A DNA stretch of 36,655 nucleotides from Spirogloea muscicola (GCA_009602725.1 WELB01000266.1:66181-102835), one strand, 5' to 3'; counted from the first letter of the stretch, positions 9,801-19,850 are shown. The notes: generated by a model not told the origin, from the letters alone. Numbers and translations are program-made.

Positions 9801-12219
9801 AGTGGCAACTTGTGACCTGACATCATGGATGTAATCATGCGAGAAGCAGCAAAATACTTGGTATAAGTCTAAGGGTTTATGGTTGTCATGCGAAAGTCAG
9901 CAAAGCAGTTGGTATTGCCTGCAGGGTTATGTGGAGGCTAGTAGGTTGGCCAGCGCCATGCAATTACTAAGGAAGATGCAGGTCAGCCATGGGTTACCTT
10001 CATTAGTTGTAGGGTGTTGCTGCAGCAGATTGTGTTGCCATCGTGCAATTGTAGTACCTCTTGTAGATTGGGGAATGTGTACAAATCACTATGTTTTAGC
10101 ATCACTCAAGATTGAAAGACGGCACCACCAGAAACTGACTCTATTATAGTAATCATACAGGACAGCTGCAGGGACAGTTGCCCCAATGAAGTGACATATT
10201 CCATCATCATTGATGGATGTGTCAAGGCCGGGAGAATGGACATAGCCAAGAACTTTCTGAGGAACTTCTTTAATCACTCATTGGCCTGTGACTGTGATTC
10301 AACTTTGATAACCTCTAACTCTCTTGCATTGTTGCAAAAGTTTGTGCCGCAGCCTTGATGAGTCTGAGGCCCCCACATTGTACCTGCTTCTCGAATGCTC
10401 TTACAGAGAAATGGCCGACAATGGAGTACCAGCCAATGCTGTCACTTACAACAGCCTCTTGCGGGGCTACTGTAGAGCCAAGCAGCTGGCCTCGGCGTAC
10501 ACACTTATTGAGGACATGCGGGCAGCAAAAGTCGACCCTACAGCCGCCACTTTCAACACATTGATTGACGGTGGTGTACGATGCGAAGACGGCGCAGCAG
10601 CCCTGGATGCATTCCGCCACATGCGTCAAGCTGGTCTATTCCCTTCCGTCATAAGGTGTGTCTGGTGAATGCACCTAAAATCCTGATTGTAGGTACAAGG
10701 CAGATACATTTGCCAGCTCTGAGTAGGTATACTTAGAATAGATTGTAGAGCTTACTATTACATTCGCCACAGAGGCTGACACTCTCAAGCATGAGACTGT
10801 GATATTGTGCAGCTTGCATGGTGCTGTTTCCTATGTGCATTGGCATTCACATTGTTATGCGATTTCGCTTACTGCCGTTCAGCTTAAATTTTTTTCGTTC
10901 TTATTCCAGCTACACCACGTTGATCAAGGCCTTCGGGCGCAATGGCCAGCCCCGTCTAGCAGCCAGGGTCTTTGAAGAGATGAGCAAGGTGATGGATGTG
11001 TTCGTGCAAACTGTTGCTCCAACAAGCGCGTGAGTAGCTTAGCTATTTGTCTACAGTCATTGTCTTTCATAATCTGCAGTGGACTCTATCTGTGTTACTT
11101 ACTGACAGAGTCTCCAGTTTACAGGATGCGAAAGTCAGCGTTGACAGGGCAGCTTGGAGTGCGTTGATTGATGCCCACAGCCGGGCCGGGAGGATGGCAG
11201 AGGCTACCGAGTTGCTGGAAAAGATGAAGTCCGCTGGCTTCAGACCCTCCTTGGCCACGTATGGGAGCCTCGTCAGGGGCCACGCAAAGCGGGGGACTGC
11301 AGCTGAAGCTCTCCTCCTTTGGCGGGAGATTGAACAGCGCATGAAGGAGGTGAGTTGCACGGCTTTCTACCTGCCTTCGTGGTTCTATTAGTGTATGAGA
11401 ACTTTAGCAGGTATGATTTTGGCTTTGCTGCAGCAGGATATCTTCAAGGTCAACTGCATTGTCAGAAGTGATATTTCTGGGCCTTGCCAAAAGCCCAAGC
11501 TGCATTGATGGTCTTCAGAGGCAGCACGGCGGCGGGTGGAAGCAAGCCAGCGAGGAGGATCTTGTGCCCGATGAGGCGCTATTTGACAGCCTGGTGGATG
11601 CGTGCGTGCGTGCCGGCTACTTTGCTGTGAGAATCAAAACGCTATGCAAGAGCCAGCAAATTGTGCTCTGTACTAGCAATTTAACTTCTCTGTCGTTCTT
11701 TTAGCACCTCCTCAGGTCATATCTAACTTTGGAGGCAACATGCAAGCTGCCAGGTGCCACTGTGGTCTCAATTACAGCATTGGACACAAACAGTATGCTA
11801 AGTACGCTGTGTCTGTGCATGTTATCACAGCGGGCGCTCGAGATCGTGGCTTGTATGGAGGGAGCAGGCATCCCAGCCGACAAGCTTAAGTACAAGCGCA
11901 CATTCATCGAGCTCTACTCCGACCTCTATCCCAAGGCGACTACGGTTGGCATGCTTCGACTCTCTAACATCAATCGCCAGCTGCTTGTTGCTTTAAGACT
12001 GTTATCAAGGTGTAGGAGCACATGCCTCTTGAAGGGGCTTGGGGGGCCATGCACAGAGCAGGAGCCTGACCTGTTCCTTGACGCCGTATCGTGCAGGAGG
12101 CAGCTACACCACAGAGTGGGGAGCTGGCCTTGGAGTGGGCGCGCCATCTGGAACAGTTCAAGTTCTGGCTGGGCCTCCCCAATGACTACTACCGACGGGA
12201 GTGGGACTGGCGCACCTAG
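6856..12219 (+). CDS. HCF152: HCF152-like chloroplast pentatricopeptide-repeat protein
   Basis: In plants HCF152 is a chloroplast RNA-binding PPR protein that processes and stabilises psbB-operon (psbH-petB) transcripts. Exons, with phases that fit throughout: about 6,961-7,875; 8,059-8,151; 8,367-8,485; 8,684-8,783; 9,029-9,095; 9,293-9,459; 9,689-9,736; 9,925-9,981; 10,161-10,261; 10,407-10,655; 10,910-10,988; 11,125-11,349; optional 11,434-11,448; 11,519-11,626; 11,831-11,944; 12,097-12,219. About 860 residues. PPR repeats run from FNTRIQLALKQRRTMHALTL to LEIVACMEGAGIPADKLKYK, with typical YNSLLRGYCRAKQLASAY and YTTLIKAFGRNGQPRLAAR. The C-terminal FKFWLGLPNDYYRREW is, from memory, the hallmark of HCF152 rather than of PPR proteins in general. 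The N-terminus is uncertain: ATG 6,856 is in frame but meets TGA at 6,952 unless 6,859-6,960 (GT...AG) is spliced out. One intron is GA-AG. Confidence 0.8.
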
Positions 12220-12870
12220 TGGTCATCTAGTGGTTCTGTGCTGTCATACTTGGAAAGATGGGGCCAGTGGCTTATTTAGCTTACTCATTGTCAAGTTTAA
12301 TACAGCAGTGCTTGGCAAAGGCCTGACTGGCAGCGCAGCAAAATTGTCTGCTCATCTGCTGAGACACTTACCCCAGTAGGAAATAGCTTCAATGTGTGCC
12401 AAGCCTCTTGTATATGACTCAGTCTTCTGCCAGCGGTGTCTGTGCTTAGTGATTGCATCCAGTGGACTCTAATGCGCAGTGATTATGCAGCCAGCGCGAG
12501 AGGTGGTGCTTACGAACTTAGTGGCTGTTGCTGTCCTGCGCCGCATTTGTGGGGATCAATACATAGAAGTGCAGAGGCGCACATAAGGATATTGACATGG
12601 TTTCTGTAGACATCATTGAGGTCGCCATTGGGCACGATCCGCAGAGAAGGGGGAGATTGATTCCACTGTTTCTGAGAGCATACACAGAGACGAGCCTACA
12701 GACACAAAAGAATGGTGGTTGCTTGGACTGAATGAAAGGGGGCACTGCAGGTCCCAGGCGAGGGTACTGGAGAGCGGGACGAGGACTACTCCCGCTGCCA
12801 TCACCACCGCCACCGCTATTACCGCTGACTGCATCTGGCAGTGTCTACACAAAGAATAGTTTTGCTGTGC
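12220..12870. other. Convergent intergenic region
   Basis: This holds the 3' flanks of the HCF152-like gene (forward) and the UDP-glucose dehydrogenase gene (reverse). No transposon fragment, ORF of recognisable family or RNA gene is visible, and I find no TGTAA polyadenylation motif on either strand. The GCCATCACCACCGCCACCGC stretch near 12,800 is a mild simple repeat. Confidence 0.6.
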
Positions 12871-15800
12871 TCAGTAAGGCACGGCTGGCAGGTCCTTGAC
12901 CCAAGGGTCGAGGGGCTTGCCTATGGAGTACACAATGAAGCCAATCTCGCGCAGCTTGGAGACGTTGAGGATGTTACGGCCATCAAAAACGAAAGCGGGC
13001 TTCTGCATCTGGTCATAGATTTTCTGCATTGTGCCAGATAGAAGCAACCATGGTCAGCAAGTCAGGTTGAGCACAGTAGGGGAAGTAGAGGGGCGCGGGG
13101 AGATTTTTGGAGGGGAGCGTATATGTGCACGGTGGATGAGGGATCAAGCCAGGCAATTCCTTTCACTGCAAGGTGGTTGCCAAATGCATCAACAGCCTCA
13201 GGTCAAGCAGCCGCCATACTCTCACCTGCCAGTCCAATGTCTTGAACTCGTCCCACTCCGTGATGACAGCAACACCATGTGCATCCTTGGCAGCGGCGTA
13301 CGCATCCCAAACCACGCTCACCTGCCAACGTGCAAAGGTTCACAGCCATGAGCATACACCCCTATCCACATGCACAACCAGCATGTTACAACCCCCTGCA
13401 CTTAATGACTCGACTATGCACCTCTTAGTGACCTCCCTCGGAGTTACTCTGGTAGCCGCAAGCCCCAACTGGATAATTTAAAAGCCAGACAGCTGGGCGT
13501 CAAGTGCTGGACGCCATAGCCACTTAAGTAGTACCTTCTGGTGGGCAGTTGGAGAGACAGGCTGCAAGTGCTGGGGGTGGTCCCAGTCAAACTTGTTCAT
13601 TGACAGATCCCTCCGGACCTGGTCCTCAGTAACCTGGTAGATGCATGGGTACGTGTCATTTTGAGTACTTCCTAATGAGCTTGAAAAATGCAGGCATTCA
13701 CTATCTAAGCAGACAAGCAAGTAGTGTGCAATGATAAGGTGGTCAACAATGTCGACGAGGAGGCGCGGAATAGTGCATTTATGGGGACCTTCAATACAAG
13801 CATTACCTGGGGATCATAAATGCTCAGGAGAGCCTTGTCACCGAGCAGTCCATGAGCCACGTCAATTGCAGGGGTCTCACGGGTATCGCCTGTATCCTTC
13901 TTGAAAGCAAAGCCCAGGATGGCTATCTTCTTGCCAGAGACAGTGTTGAACATAGATGACACAATACGCTTGACAAAGCGAGACTTCTGGTAGTCGTTGA
14001 TGGAAACGACTTGCTTCCAGTAGTGAGCGACCTCAAGAAGCCCATTGCACTCACAGATGTACACCAAGTTGAGAATGTCCTGACCACGTAAAAAGTTGCT
14101 ATTGTCAGGTAACGACAGATGATAGCCAAGTTTTATCACGTTCTTCCTGCAATTGACGCCCCACCAAGCAGAGCATCCTGCTACATGTACATGGGCAATT
14201 CCAAATAAAGTGGGGAGCGAAGTTTTCGCTCAAAATCGGTAATGCGCCCTCGGAAGGGGCAACAGGACAGCTGGCTTGAAGAGGAACACAGCTGCTGCTA
14301 CTATGCGCGCTGACAGGCCCTTACCTTCTGGAAGCAAGAGCCACCGAAACCAACAGAGGCTCCCAAAAACTTGGGCCCGATACGGGAGTCCTTGCCAATG
14401 GCGTAGGCAACCTCAGAAACATCGGCACCAGTTGCCTCGCACAAGGCAGAGATTGCATTCACTGAAGAGATACGCTGAGCAAGAAATGCGTTCGCTGCCA
14501 GCTTGGAGAGTTCGGCAGACCTGCGACAACATAGGAGTGGTGGCAGGCATTGAGAGAAGTCTGCAGGAGACGGCTTGTCACGGCAGAGTTGCTAAGATAA
14601 GGCATCAACCTAATGAGAAAGGCCTAATTTGCAGGCAGATAGTCACACGTTCCCATTCAGCCAGGTGCAAAACCAGCTCAAAGCTTCTGAACGTGAGGTA
14701 AGGCACGCGGTGTACTTGGTATGGATGAGAGGCAAAGCCGAGACAGATTCTGCTAATGAAAGAAGTCAAGCTCAAAACAGCCACAATGCAGAGGAGCTGA
14801 AGAGGGAATCATGTGCAGCAGTTTCAGTTGCTAACCAGAGGTTAGTTGTAAGAATCTGAGCCTCAGGCACCCAGTGAGCATAGACAGCCTTGAGAGCAGC
14901 AACAGCCTTCTGCCCCTCCGGAGTTTCGCGTCCACCTACACACGACCAAATTAGTTGAGGATTTCAGATCGAAATTCTATCAAAAGGAAAGCTGCTGACC
15001 AGAGGAAGGACAGGAACAATGTCGTGGACAGCTATCACGATTTTAGTGTGCAGTTGCGGCAGTGATCTGGCACACATAAGTATGCAGTGCACAATTGCAG
15101 CAGTGTGGCTAAATTTATGGCAACTACGAGCATCGAGAGACCAGTTTGAAGTAGTTTACGTTTGAGGTGACTAGCTTCTCACCAATGAGCACACGGTCAG
15201 GGGCCTTAAGATCCTCAATGGCTGTGCCCTCAGCCAGGAACTCCGGGTTGGAAAGGATCTGCATGGACAAATCAAAGTCTGCTTGTGAGAGTCAGCTAGA
15301 TGTACTGCTGATGGGTTGACGGCACAGATCTCACATCTGCTACCGACAGTATATACGCATCGAAGCAATTGTGAAACACAACATTGCCAGTAGTGGCTTG
15401 ACGGCAAGATTTGAGGAGACTTTGAGGTTTATGAGTGAGACATCCTGGGTCAGGTGCTCTTGTAAAGGGTTCCGATGCCTGGGAGGTGAGGCATGACCCT
15501 CACAATGTTGAGTAACTGACGCAGGTAAGCATGTTGCACGTACTACAATCACAGCATGCAGATTGGCAAGTCAAGCTTGCCTGGAAATTAATTCCCTTCT
15601 TGTTGTGGGTCAGGATCTTCTCGATGGCCTCGGCAGTCTTGACTGGAACAGTTGATTTCTCCACCACAATCTGACCAAGGCCAGCAGTGACGAAATTGCT
15701 CAGACCCTATTGCTACGGCCACCAAGACTCAACTTGCACCATGATGTGTACTATCAAACTTAGTCTCATAGGATGATTGCACATCTCAGACATTCGTCAA

Positions 15801-16661
15801 GAGGAATCACACAATGCAAGTTCATGCCTGAGGCAAGGCACAATTGTCTCGCTCGATGGCAGCTAGATCCATACTTCCACTCCTAGATGGTTTGAGATAC
15901 CTTGTCAGAGGTGGACACATCGGCGATCATCCGAGCTGCACTTTCCCAGTAGGTCAAGTCGGCAGCCTTTCCGGCTCCAAGTCCCCTGGTCTTGGTGGGA
16001 GTGTTGACGGATACAAAGATGATATCGGACTCCGCGACGTACTTCTCGACTTCAGTAGAGAAGAAGAGATTTTTGCCACGGCACTCCTTGACCACATCAT
16101 CGAGGCCCGGCTCATAGATAGGGAGCTCATCACTGGTAAACAGACAAGCAGGTGTCAGATCCATCAATACTGAGGCAATGCAAGCCGGCATGACGCAAAA
16201 TTCTGTGTTGCAGGCTTGATCTACTACTCGTAGTCAGATCAGCAAGCTCGGCTTCTCGAGGGCCCCGTGTAGACAGCCAAAGGTTACAAAGTTGAGGTGA
16301 AGCAACGGCAAGGGTGAGTGAGATCGTCTACAGGTTATCGATCTCGGTATGAATTGCTGCGCAGGTTTGCAGATCCAAGATGTTCGTGAAGCTCTGCCGG
16401 GTAGGATGCCACAAAGAGGTACTTGATCTAGATCTGTCTGGTTCAGCAGGCAATCTGGACAGGTTATCAAGCAGGACTGCTGCGAGGGAAGCGGCGAGCA
16501 GACATCGAGAGCTCATAGGGCAAGGCCCACCTGTTCCAGGCAGCGATGCGAGGCTTGCTGATATCCACGACGATGACCTTGATGTCGGGGCACTTGTAGG
16601 CGATCATGGCCATGGTCGGCCCGCCGACGTAGCCGGCGCCAATGCAGCATATCTGCACCAT
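12871..16661 (-). CDS. UGD: UDP-glucose 6-dehydrogenase
   Basis: The enzyme oxidises UDP-glucose to UDP-glucuronate with two NAD+ in the cytosol, feeding cell-wall and acidic polysaccharide synthesis. Ten exons, in transcript order: 16,661-16,531; 16,132-15,901; 15,670-15,581; 15,258-15,183; 14,935-14,836; 14,520-14,325; 14,079-13,807; 13,633-13,535; 13,321-13,226; 13,023-12,871. Together they give 481 residues, matching plant UGD at about 480. Visible features are the N-terminal Rossmann motif [60 protein letters not shown], the catalytic cysteine in [10 protein letters not shown] at about residue 272, [19 protein letters not shown] in the C-terminal domain, and a FDGRNILN end. All phases agree. 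The start sits in CCACCATGG, a good context. Intron 3 has a GC donor. No targeting peptide is seen. The gene converges on the HCF152-like gene. Confidence 0.95.
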
Positions 16662-16662
16662 G

Positions 16663-16810
16663 GTGGCGGCGGCGGCGGCGGATGTGGATCGGCTCGGAGC
16701 GGCGCTGGGAGGCTGCGGCGGCGGCGGCGGCGGCGGCGGCGGAGGCGGCAGGAGACGCGGCTTGGCGGTCGGGCTTGGTCGAACGAGGCGGGNGGGCAGG
16801 GGGGGGGAGG
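16663..16810. repeat. GGC-rich simple repeat in UGD 5' UTR, with ambiguous base
   Basis: Runs of (GGC)n occur at 16,663-16,681 and about 16,714-16,745, followed by a G-rich tract at 16,791-16,810 that contains an N at 16,793. The block lies immediately upstream of the UGD start codon, probably in its 5' UTR. It encodes spurious poly-Gly, poly-Ala and poly-Pro ORFs in several frames, none credible. Confidence 0.8.
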
Positions 16811-17264
16811 TGGGGACGGGGGACGAAACGCGACGAGGTTGCACCGTCGGCGGCGAGTGGGAGCCAGCCCGCAGAGGAGCTGCCGCTCGCCGCCCCCCGC
16901 CGCCGGCGAGGCAACTGACTACAGCCAATCAGAGCTTCGTAACGCAGCCCTTGTCGGAGGCAGGCGGGAAGTCCTCTGCGGCAACCGGTGCCGACCGTTG
17001 GCACGGGCCCCCGGGCGGCACCTCCTCTCCCCATCCCCTTCTTTCGTTGATCGAGACGCGGGGCAGGGCGTGAAGCCCGACGACAGCCGACACCGAGCGG
17101 CGCGGCGCTGTCGCACTCGCGTTCACGTTGCTGGCCCACCGCCACCGCCGACCCACTCCAGGGCCCGCGAGCTCTGCTCCTCCGTCCGTTCATTTTCGGG
17201 CTGGAACATTATTCGCTTCTTCCTCTCTTCGGCTGGCGTCAAATAGAAGCTCACCCAATTCACG
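16811..17264. other. UGD upstream region
   Basis: GC-rich sequence upstream of UGD on the reverse strand presumably carries its promoter. I see no recognisable coding region or transposon, and no clear TATA box. Open frames here lack any family similarity and follow from the GC content. Confidence 0.5.
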
Positions 17265-17560
17265 AAGGTGGCTGGGAAGAATTTGCTCGCCCATAGAATG
17301 TTTTGGGTTGGGAGAGCCCAGCCCAAAAAGAATGAACAAGGTCCAAAGAGGAAGAGCCGACAGGCACCTAAATACTTCTTCTAAACCGGCACTTTTTTCA
17401 TTGGCTTTGGACACTGTCCACTCTTTTTGGGTTGGCTTTGCCAGCCCCTCTTCTCAATGGGCGAGCACCTTTCTTCAAGAAGAAAGTGCTCGCCCATTGA
17501 GAATAGGGGCTGGAACAACCAGCCCCTATTTCTTCTCTATGGGCGAGCTCTTACCCCTAA
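17265..17560. repeat. Cluster of inverted retroelement 3' tails (palindromes)
   Basis: Several retroelement 3' tails sit here in opposite orientations. At 17,441-17,523 an arm containing CCAGCCCCTCTTCTCAATGG, GGGCGAGC and TTCTTC meets its own reverse complement (GAAGAAAGTGCTCGCCCATT ... GGGGCTGG) with almost no spacer, giving a palindrome of about 40-bp arms. A second palindrome shares the right arm: GCTCGCCCATTGAGAATAGG, hairpin 17,506-17,526, then CCCCTATTTCTTCTCTATGG and GCGAGC to about 17,550. The hairpin at 17,429-17,447 has a G-T pair. No coding part is attached. Confidence 0.8.
17506..17526. repeat. Representative of the GGGCTGG/CCAGCCC hairpin family
   Basis: A perfect 8-bp stem, GGGGCTGG/CCAGCCCC, closes an AACAA loop. 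Related hairpins with 6-8 bp stems lie at 630-647, 3,221-3,239, 4,961-4,979, 5,469-5,486, 17,429-17,447, 17,643-17,660, 17,861-17,878, 17,940-17,957, 20,785-20,803, 22,465-22,483, 22,762-22,781 and 30,738-30,755. Decayed ones are at about 19,817, 30,960 and 32,133. Loops differ (AAAAG, CTTTG, TTGTT, CAAAG) while stems are kept. In most cases the 5' side carries TGTCCATTCYTTTTGGGCTGG. Confidence 0.85.
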
Positions 17561-17564
17561 ACCA

Positions 17565-17695
17565 CAGCTATGCGTTCGCTGGCTGATGTCTTAGTCCTAG
17601 TCGTTCGCACTCAGGCTCCCTCAGACCTTGTCCATTCCTTTGGGCTGGCCTTTCCCAGCCACCAGTCAATTTGGCCGCGCTTCTTGTTATGCACG
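17565..17695 (+). mobile_element. Group A retrotransposon 3' UTR fragment
   Basis: Group A UTR from GCTGGCTGATGTCTTAGTCC through the hairpin (17,643-17,660) to GGCCGCGCTTCTT, with no coding part. It abuts a reverse-strand fragment at about 17,700. Confidence 0.6.
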
Positions 17696-17699
17696 AGAC

Positions 17700-17920
17700 T
17701 ACCGCAGATGGAAGCTCAGTAACCACGAGTAGCAGCAAGTCGGAGTAACTCGCAGCTGGGAAAGAAGCACCTCGCCGAAACCCAGGAGGAGCTCGCCCAT
17801 AGAAACGACCGTGTATTAGAAAGAGATGTAGGCCAAATGGCCAGGGGGCCAGAAAAGAGGGGCTGGCAGAAGCCAGCCAAAAAGGAAGGGACAAAAACCA
17901 AAGAGCCACAACAGAGGAAG
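17700..17920 (-). mobile_element. Retrotransposon C-terminal fragment (ends LAATRGY)
   Basis: The reverse strand encodes a tail like WVSARCFFPSCELLRLAATRGY-stop (stop at 17,716-17,718). A frameshifted reading, GFRRGASFPAASYSDLLLL, resembles the FRQGDVFPPASYSDLHLL of group A. Its right part holds a perfect 7-bp hairpin (17,861-17,878). It appears to be a chimera of a short coding tail and another element's 3' UTR. Confidence 0.5.
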
Positions 17921-17921
17921 C

Positions 17922-18235
17922 GCGGCCAGATTGACTGGTGGCTGGGAAAGGCCAGCCCAAAGGAATGGGGACAAGGTCTGAAGGAGCCGGAGTGCGAAGG
18001 ACTAGGACTAAGACATCAGCCAGGGAATGCTCAGTAACCTCTAGCCAGGAGATGCAAGTCTGAATAGCTAGGCGGCGGAAAAACGTCGCCCTGACGGAAG
18101 CCGGAGGCCGCCGCCAAAGCTCGGCCTGCGCGCAAGTGAATCGCGAAGGCAAGGGACCGCCGCATCGAGATAGCCAAACGCATTCGGAAGACTTGAGCGA
18201 GGCATCTAGACACACAGCTAGGCATCTAGACAACT
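17922..18235 (-). mobile_element. Group A retrotransposon C-terminal fragment
   Basis: Reverse-strand translation gives LAQVFRMRLAISMRRSLAF, AGRALAAASGFRQGDVFPP and SDLHLLARGY-stop (stop near 18,031), then the group A UTR with hairpin (17,940-17,957) to about 17,922. It is 5'-truncated near 18,215. The adjacent 18,200-18,245 holds a short repeat of GGCATCTAGACA. Confidence 0.7.
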
Positions 18236-18254
18236 AGACACGACGGAAACACAG

Positions 18255-19850
18255 GAAGCTCAATACCCGCGGGTGAGCAACATCAGGTCAGAGTAGCTCG
18301 AAGCTGGAAAAGATGCAGGCAGACGAGACCCGGAAGCAGCAACGATAGCACGGCCTGCGCGCGAGTGGACGGCATGAGCGAGGGAGCGTTGAAGGGACAC
18401 GGAGAGCCGCATCCGGAAGACCTGGGCCAGGGAGCCGGCCGCGTTGAAGCCGGGCAGCCCCCCCTGGCGGCCCCGGCCGCCGCTTGATGGCCTGCCGGGC
18501 AAGCCGCTGGAGGAGATCCAGCCAGCCGCTGCCATGAGCCCCGTGGACGTCGATGGCAATGGCCGCGAATTCATCGCCTGGGGGGTGATCTGCATACTTC
18601 CGCTCCTTGCCCCAGGCCGCTAAAGCGACCGCATGGCCAGCGGTCGCCGCCGACTTGGAGGGGTTGGCGGAGGCGACACAGTCGGCGCTCACCACATCCG
18701 CGATGATACGCGGACCGCCGGGGGGCGGGATGGCGACTAGGTCGGCGCGCCGGGTGTAAAGCTGACCATCGGCGCCGCGCACGGTGGGCATTATTGATGT
18801 GTGCTCCACGGCCACCTTGTAGCCCGCCTCGATGAAGACACCCTGCATGCCGTCCCTGAGAAGGTCATGGGATCCGGTTCTCTCGCCGCCGTGGGAACAA
18901 CGGAGCATGTAGGCCGCCAGCTCCACAGGGTCGGCGTGGCGGGCACCGCACTCGCATTGCATGACCCCAACGAGGCAGGGGGGGAGGAGGTCCAGAAGCC
19001 GGTCGGCCGCCGTCCTGTAGACTGCGTCAGGCATGGTGAGAGCCACGTAGATGGGGAACGCGGATACCCACGCCGCCGCCCCGGGGGAGGAGGCTGAGAG
19101 GAGCCGGGCGCGCACTCAAATGTCCTGCGGCAGAAGGAGCTCCACCACCCGGTCATAGGCCGCTTTGTCCACAAGCGCAGAGTAGCGGGCCTGGACCCGC
19201 AGGTCGGGGGTGTGCGCGAGGTGGATGAACGGAAGAACCTGCTTCGACATGTCGGGGTGGGCCGCCAGGAGCCCGTCGCAGGCAGCACGGAGAGCAGCCT
19301 GGAAGGGCTGCGAGCCGTTCTCCACCTCAGCCACCACCCGCTCCAAGGTGCGGATGCCGTGAGCTTGGAACCGCTGGCTGATAGGTGCGGCGACCTGCGC
19401 CCAGTTGCCCAGGTAGGCGGCCTCGCAGGCGCGGGCGACTAGGCGGCAGCCCAGACCGCCGCGACTGGCATGGTGAGAAAGCCGGGGTGCTGGAGGAGAG
19501 TGGCAGCGCTCGCCAGAATGCCAGAGTCAAAAGCCGATTACGCCGCCTTCACCGCCAGGGAGGGAGGACGGGGGCCAAGTAGTGCAGACGCTGGGCAATG
19601 CACCTGGTCAGCATATTGGTCGCCAGCTGCATGTCTTGCAGCGTGTGAAGGCGGTCCGCGGGCCGGAGGTGCTCCAGCAGTCGTGCCTGGAGCTGCTCCA
19701 CCACAAAGGCTGGGGAGCCTATGGGGGCGCCGAGGAGGGTGAAGTCCACAGCTGGTGTCTGGCAGCCCGAGGGCAAGCGCAGGTGGGCTGGGAGAAGAGC
19801 TCGCCCATAGAGAAGAGGGGCCGGCAAAGCCAACCCAAAAAGACAATGTC
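18255..19850 (-). pseudogene. Group D non-LTR retrotransposon: RT thumb to endonuclease C-terminus
   Basis: This is the longest retroelement copy, read from 19,835 down: GCQTPAVDFTLLGAPIGSP (post-RT thumb), ARACEAAYLGNWAQ, a helical region, then CECGARHADPVELAAYMLRC with SHGGERTGSHDLLRDGM (zinc-knuckle-like C-x-C...H...C...H), RRADLVAIPPPGGPRIIADV and KERKYADHP (PD-(D/E)XK-like, as in R2-type elements), AIAIDVHGAHGSGWLDLL, VFRMRLSVSLQRSLAHAV, AGRAIVAASGS and SDLMLLTRGY-stop at 18,260. A TGA near 19,116 and frameshifts near 18,480 and 19,450 disable it. The family assignment comes from motif layout and was not searched. Confidence 0.75.

Noticed and set aside
11729-12379. 216-codon forward ORF at the 3' end of the HCF152-like gene
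   Set aside because: It is out of frame with the conserved exons LEIVACMEGAG and FKFWLGLPN and spans introns. Only short in-frame parts of the real gene fall within it.
12220-12870. Small ORFs between the convergent genes as possible genes
   Set aside because: No start context, splice structure or family similarity; the interval is fully explained as two 3' flanks.
16380-17246. 288-codon forward ORF and 226-codon reverse ORF over the GGC repeat
   Set aside because: They cross an N, consist largely of poly-Gly, poly-Ala, poly-Arg or poly-Pro, and overlap exon 1 of UGD. They are products of the GC-rich simple repeat.
17265-17560. CRISPR-like array of short repeats
   Set aside because: Repeat units alternate in orientation, spacing is irregular and the units belong to retroelement tails. 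The genome is eukaryotic and no cas-like gene is present.
18791-19288. 165-codon Cys/Pro/Ser-rich reverse ORF
   Set aside because: It is a shifted-frame shadow of the group D retrotransposon region that carries the zinc-knuckle-like cluster.
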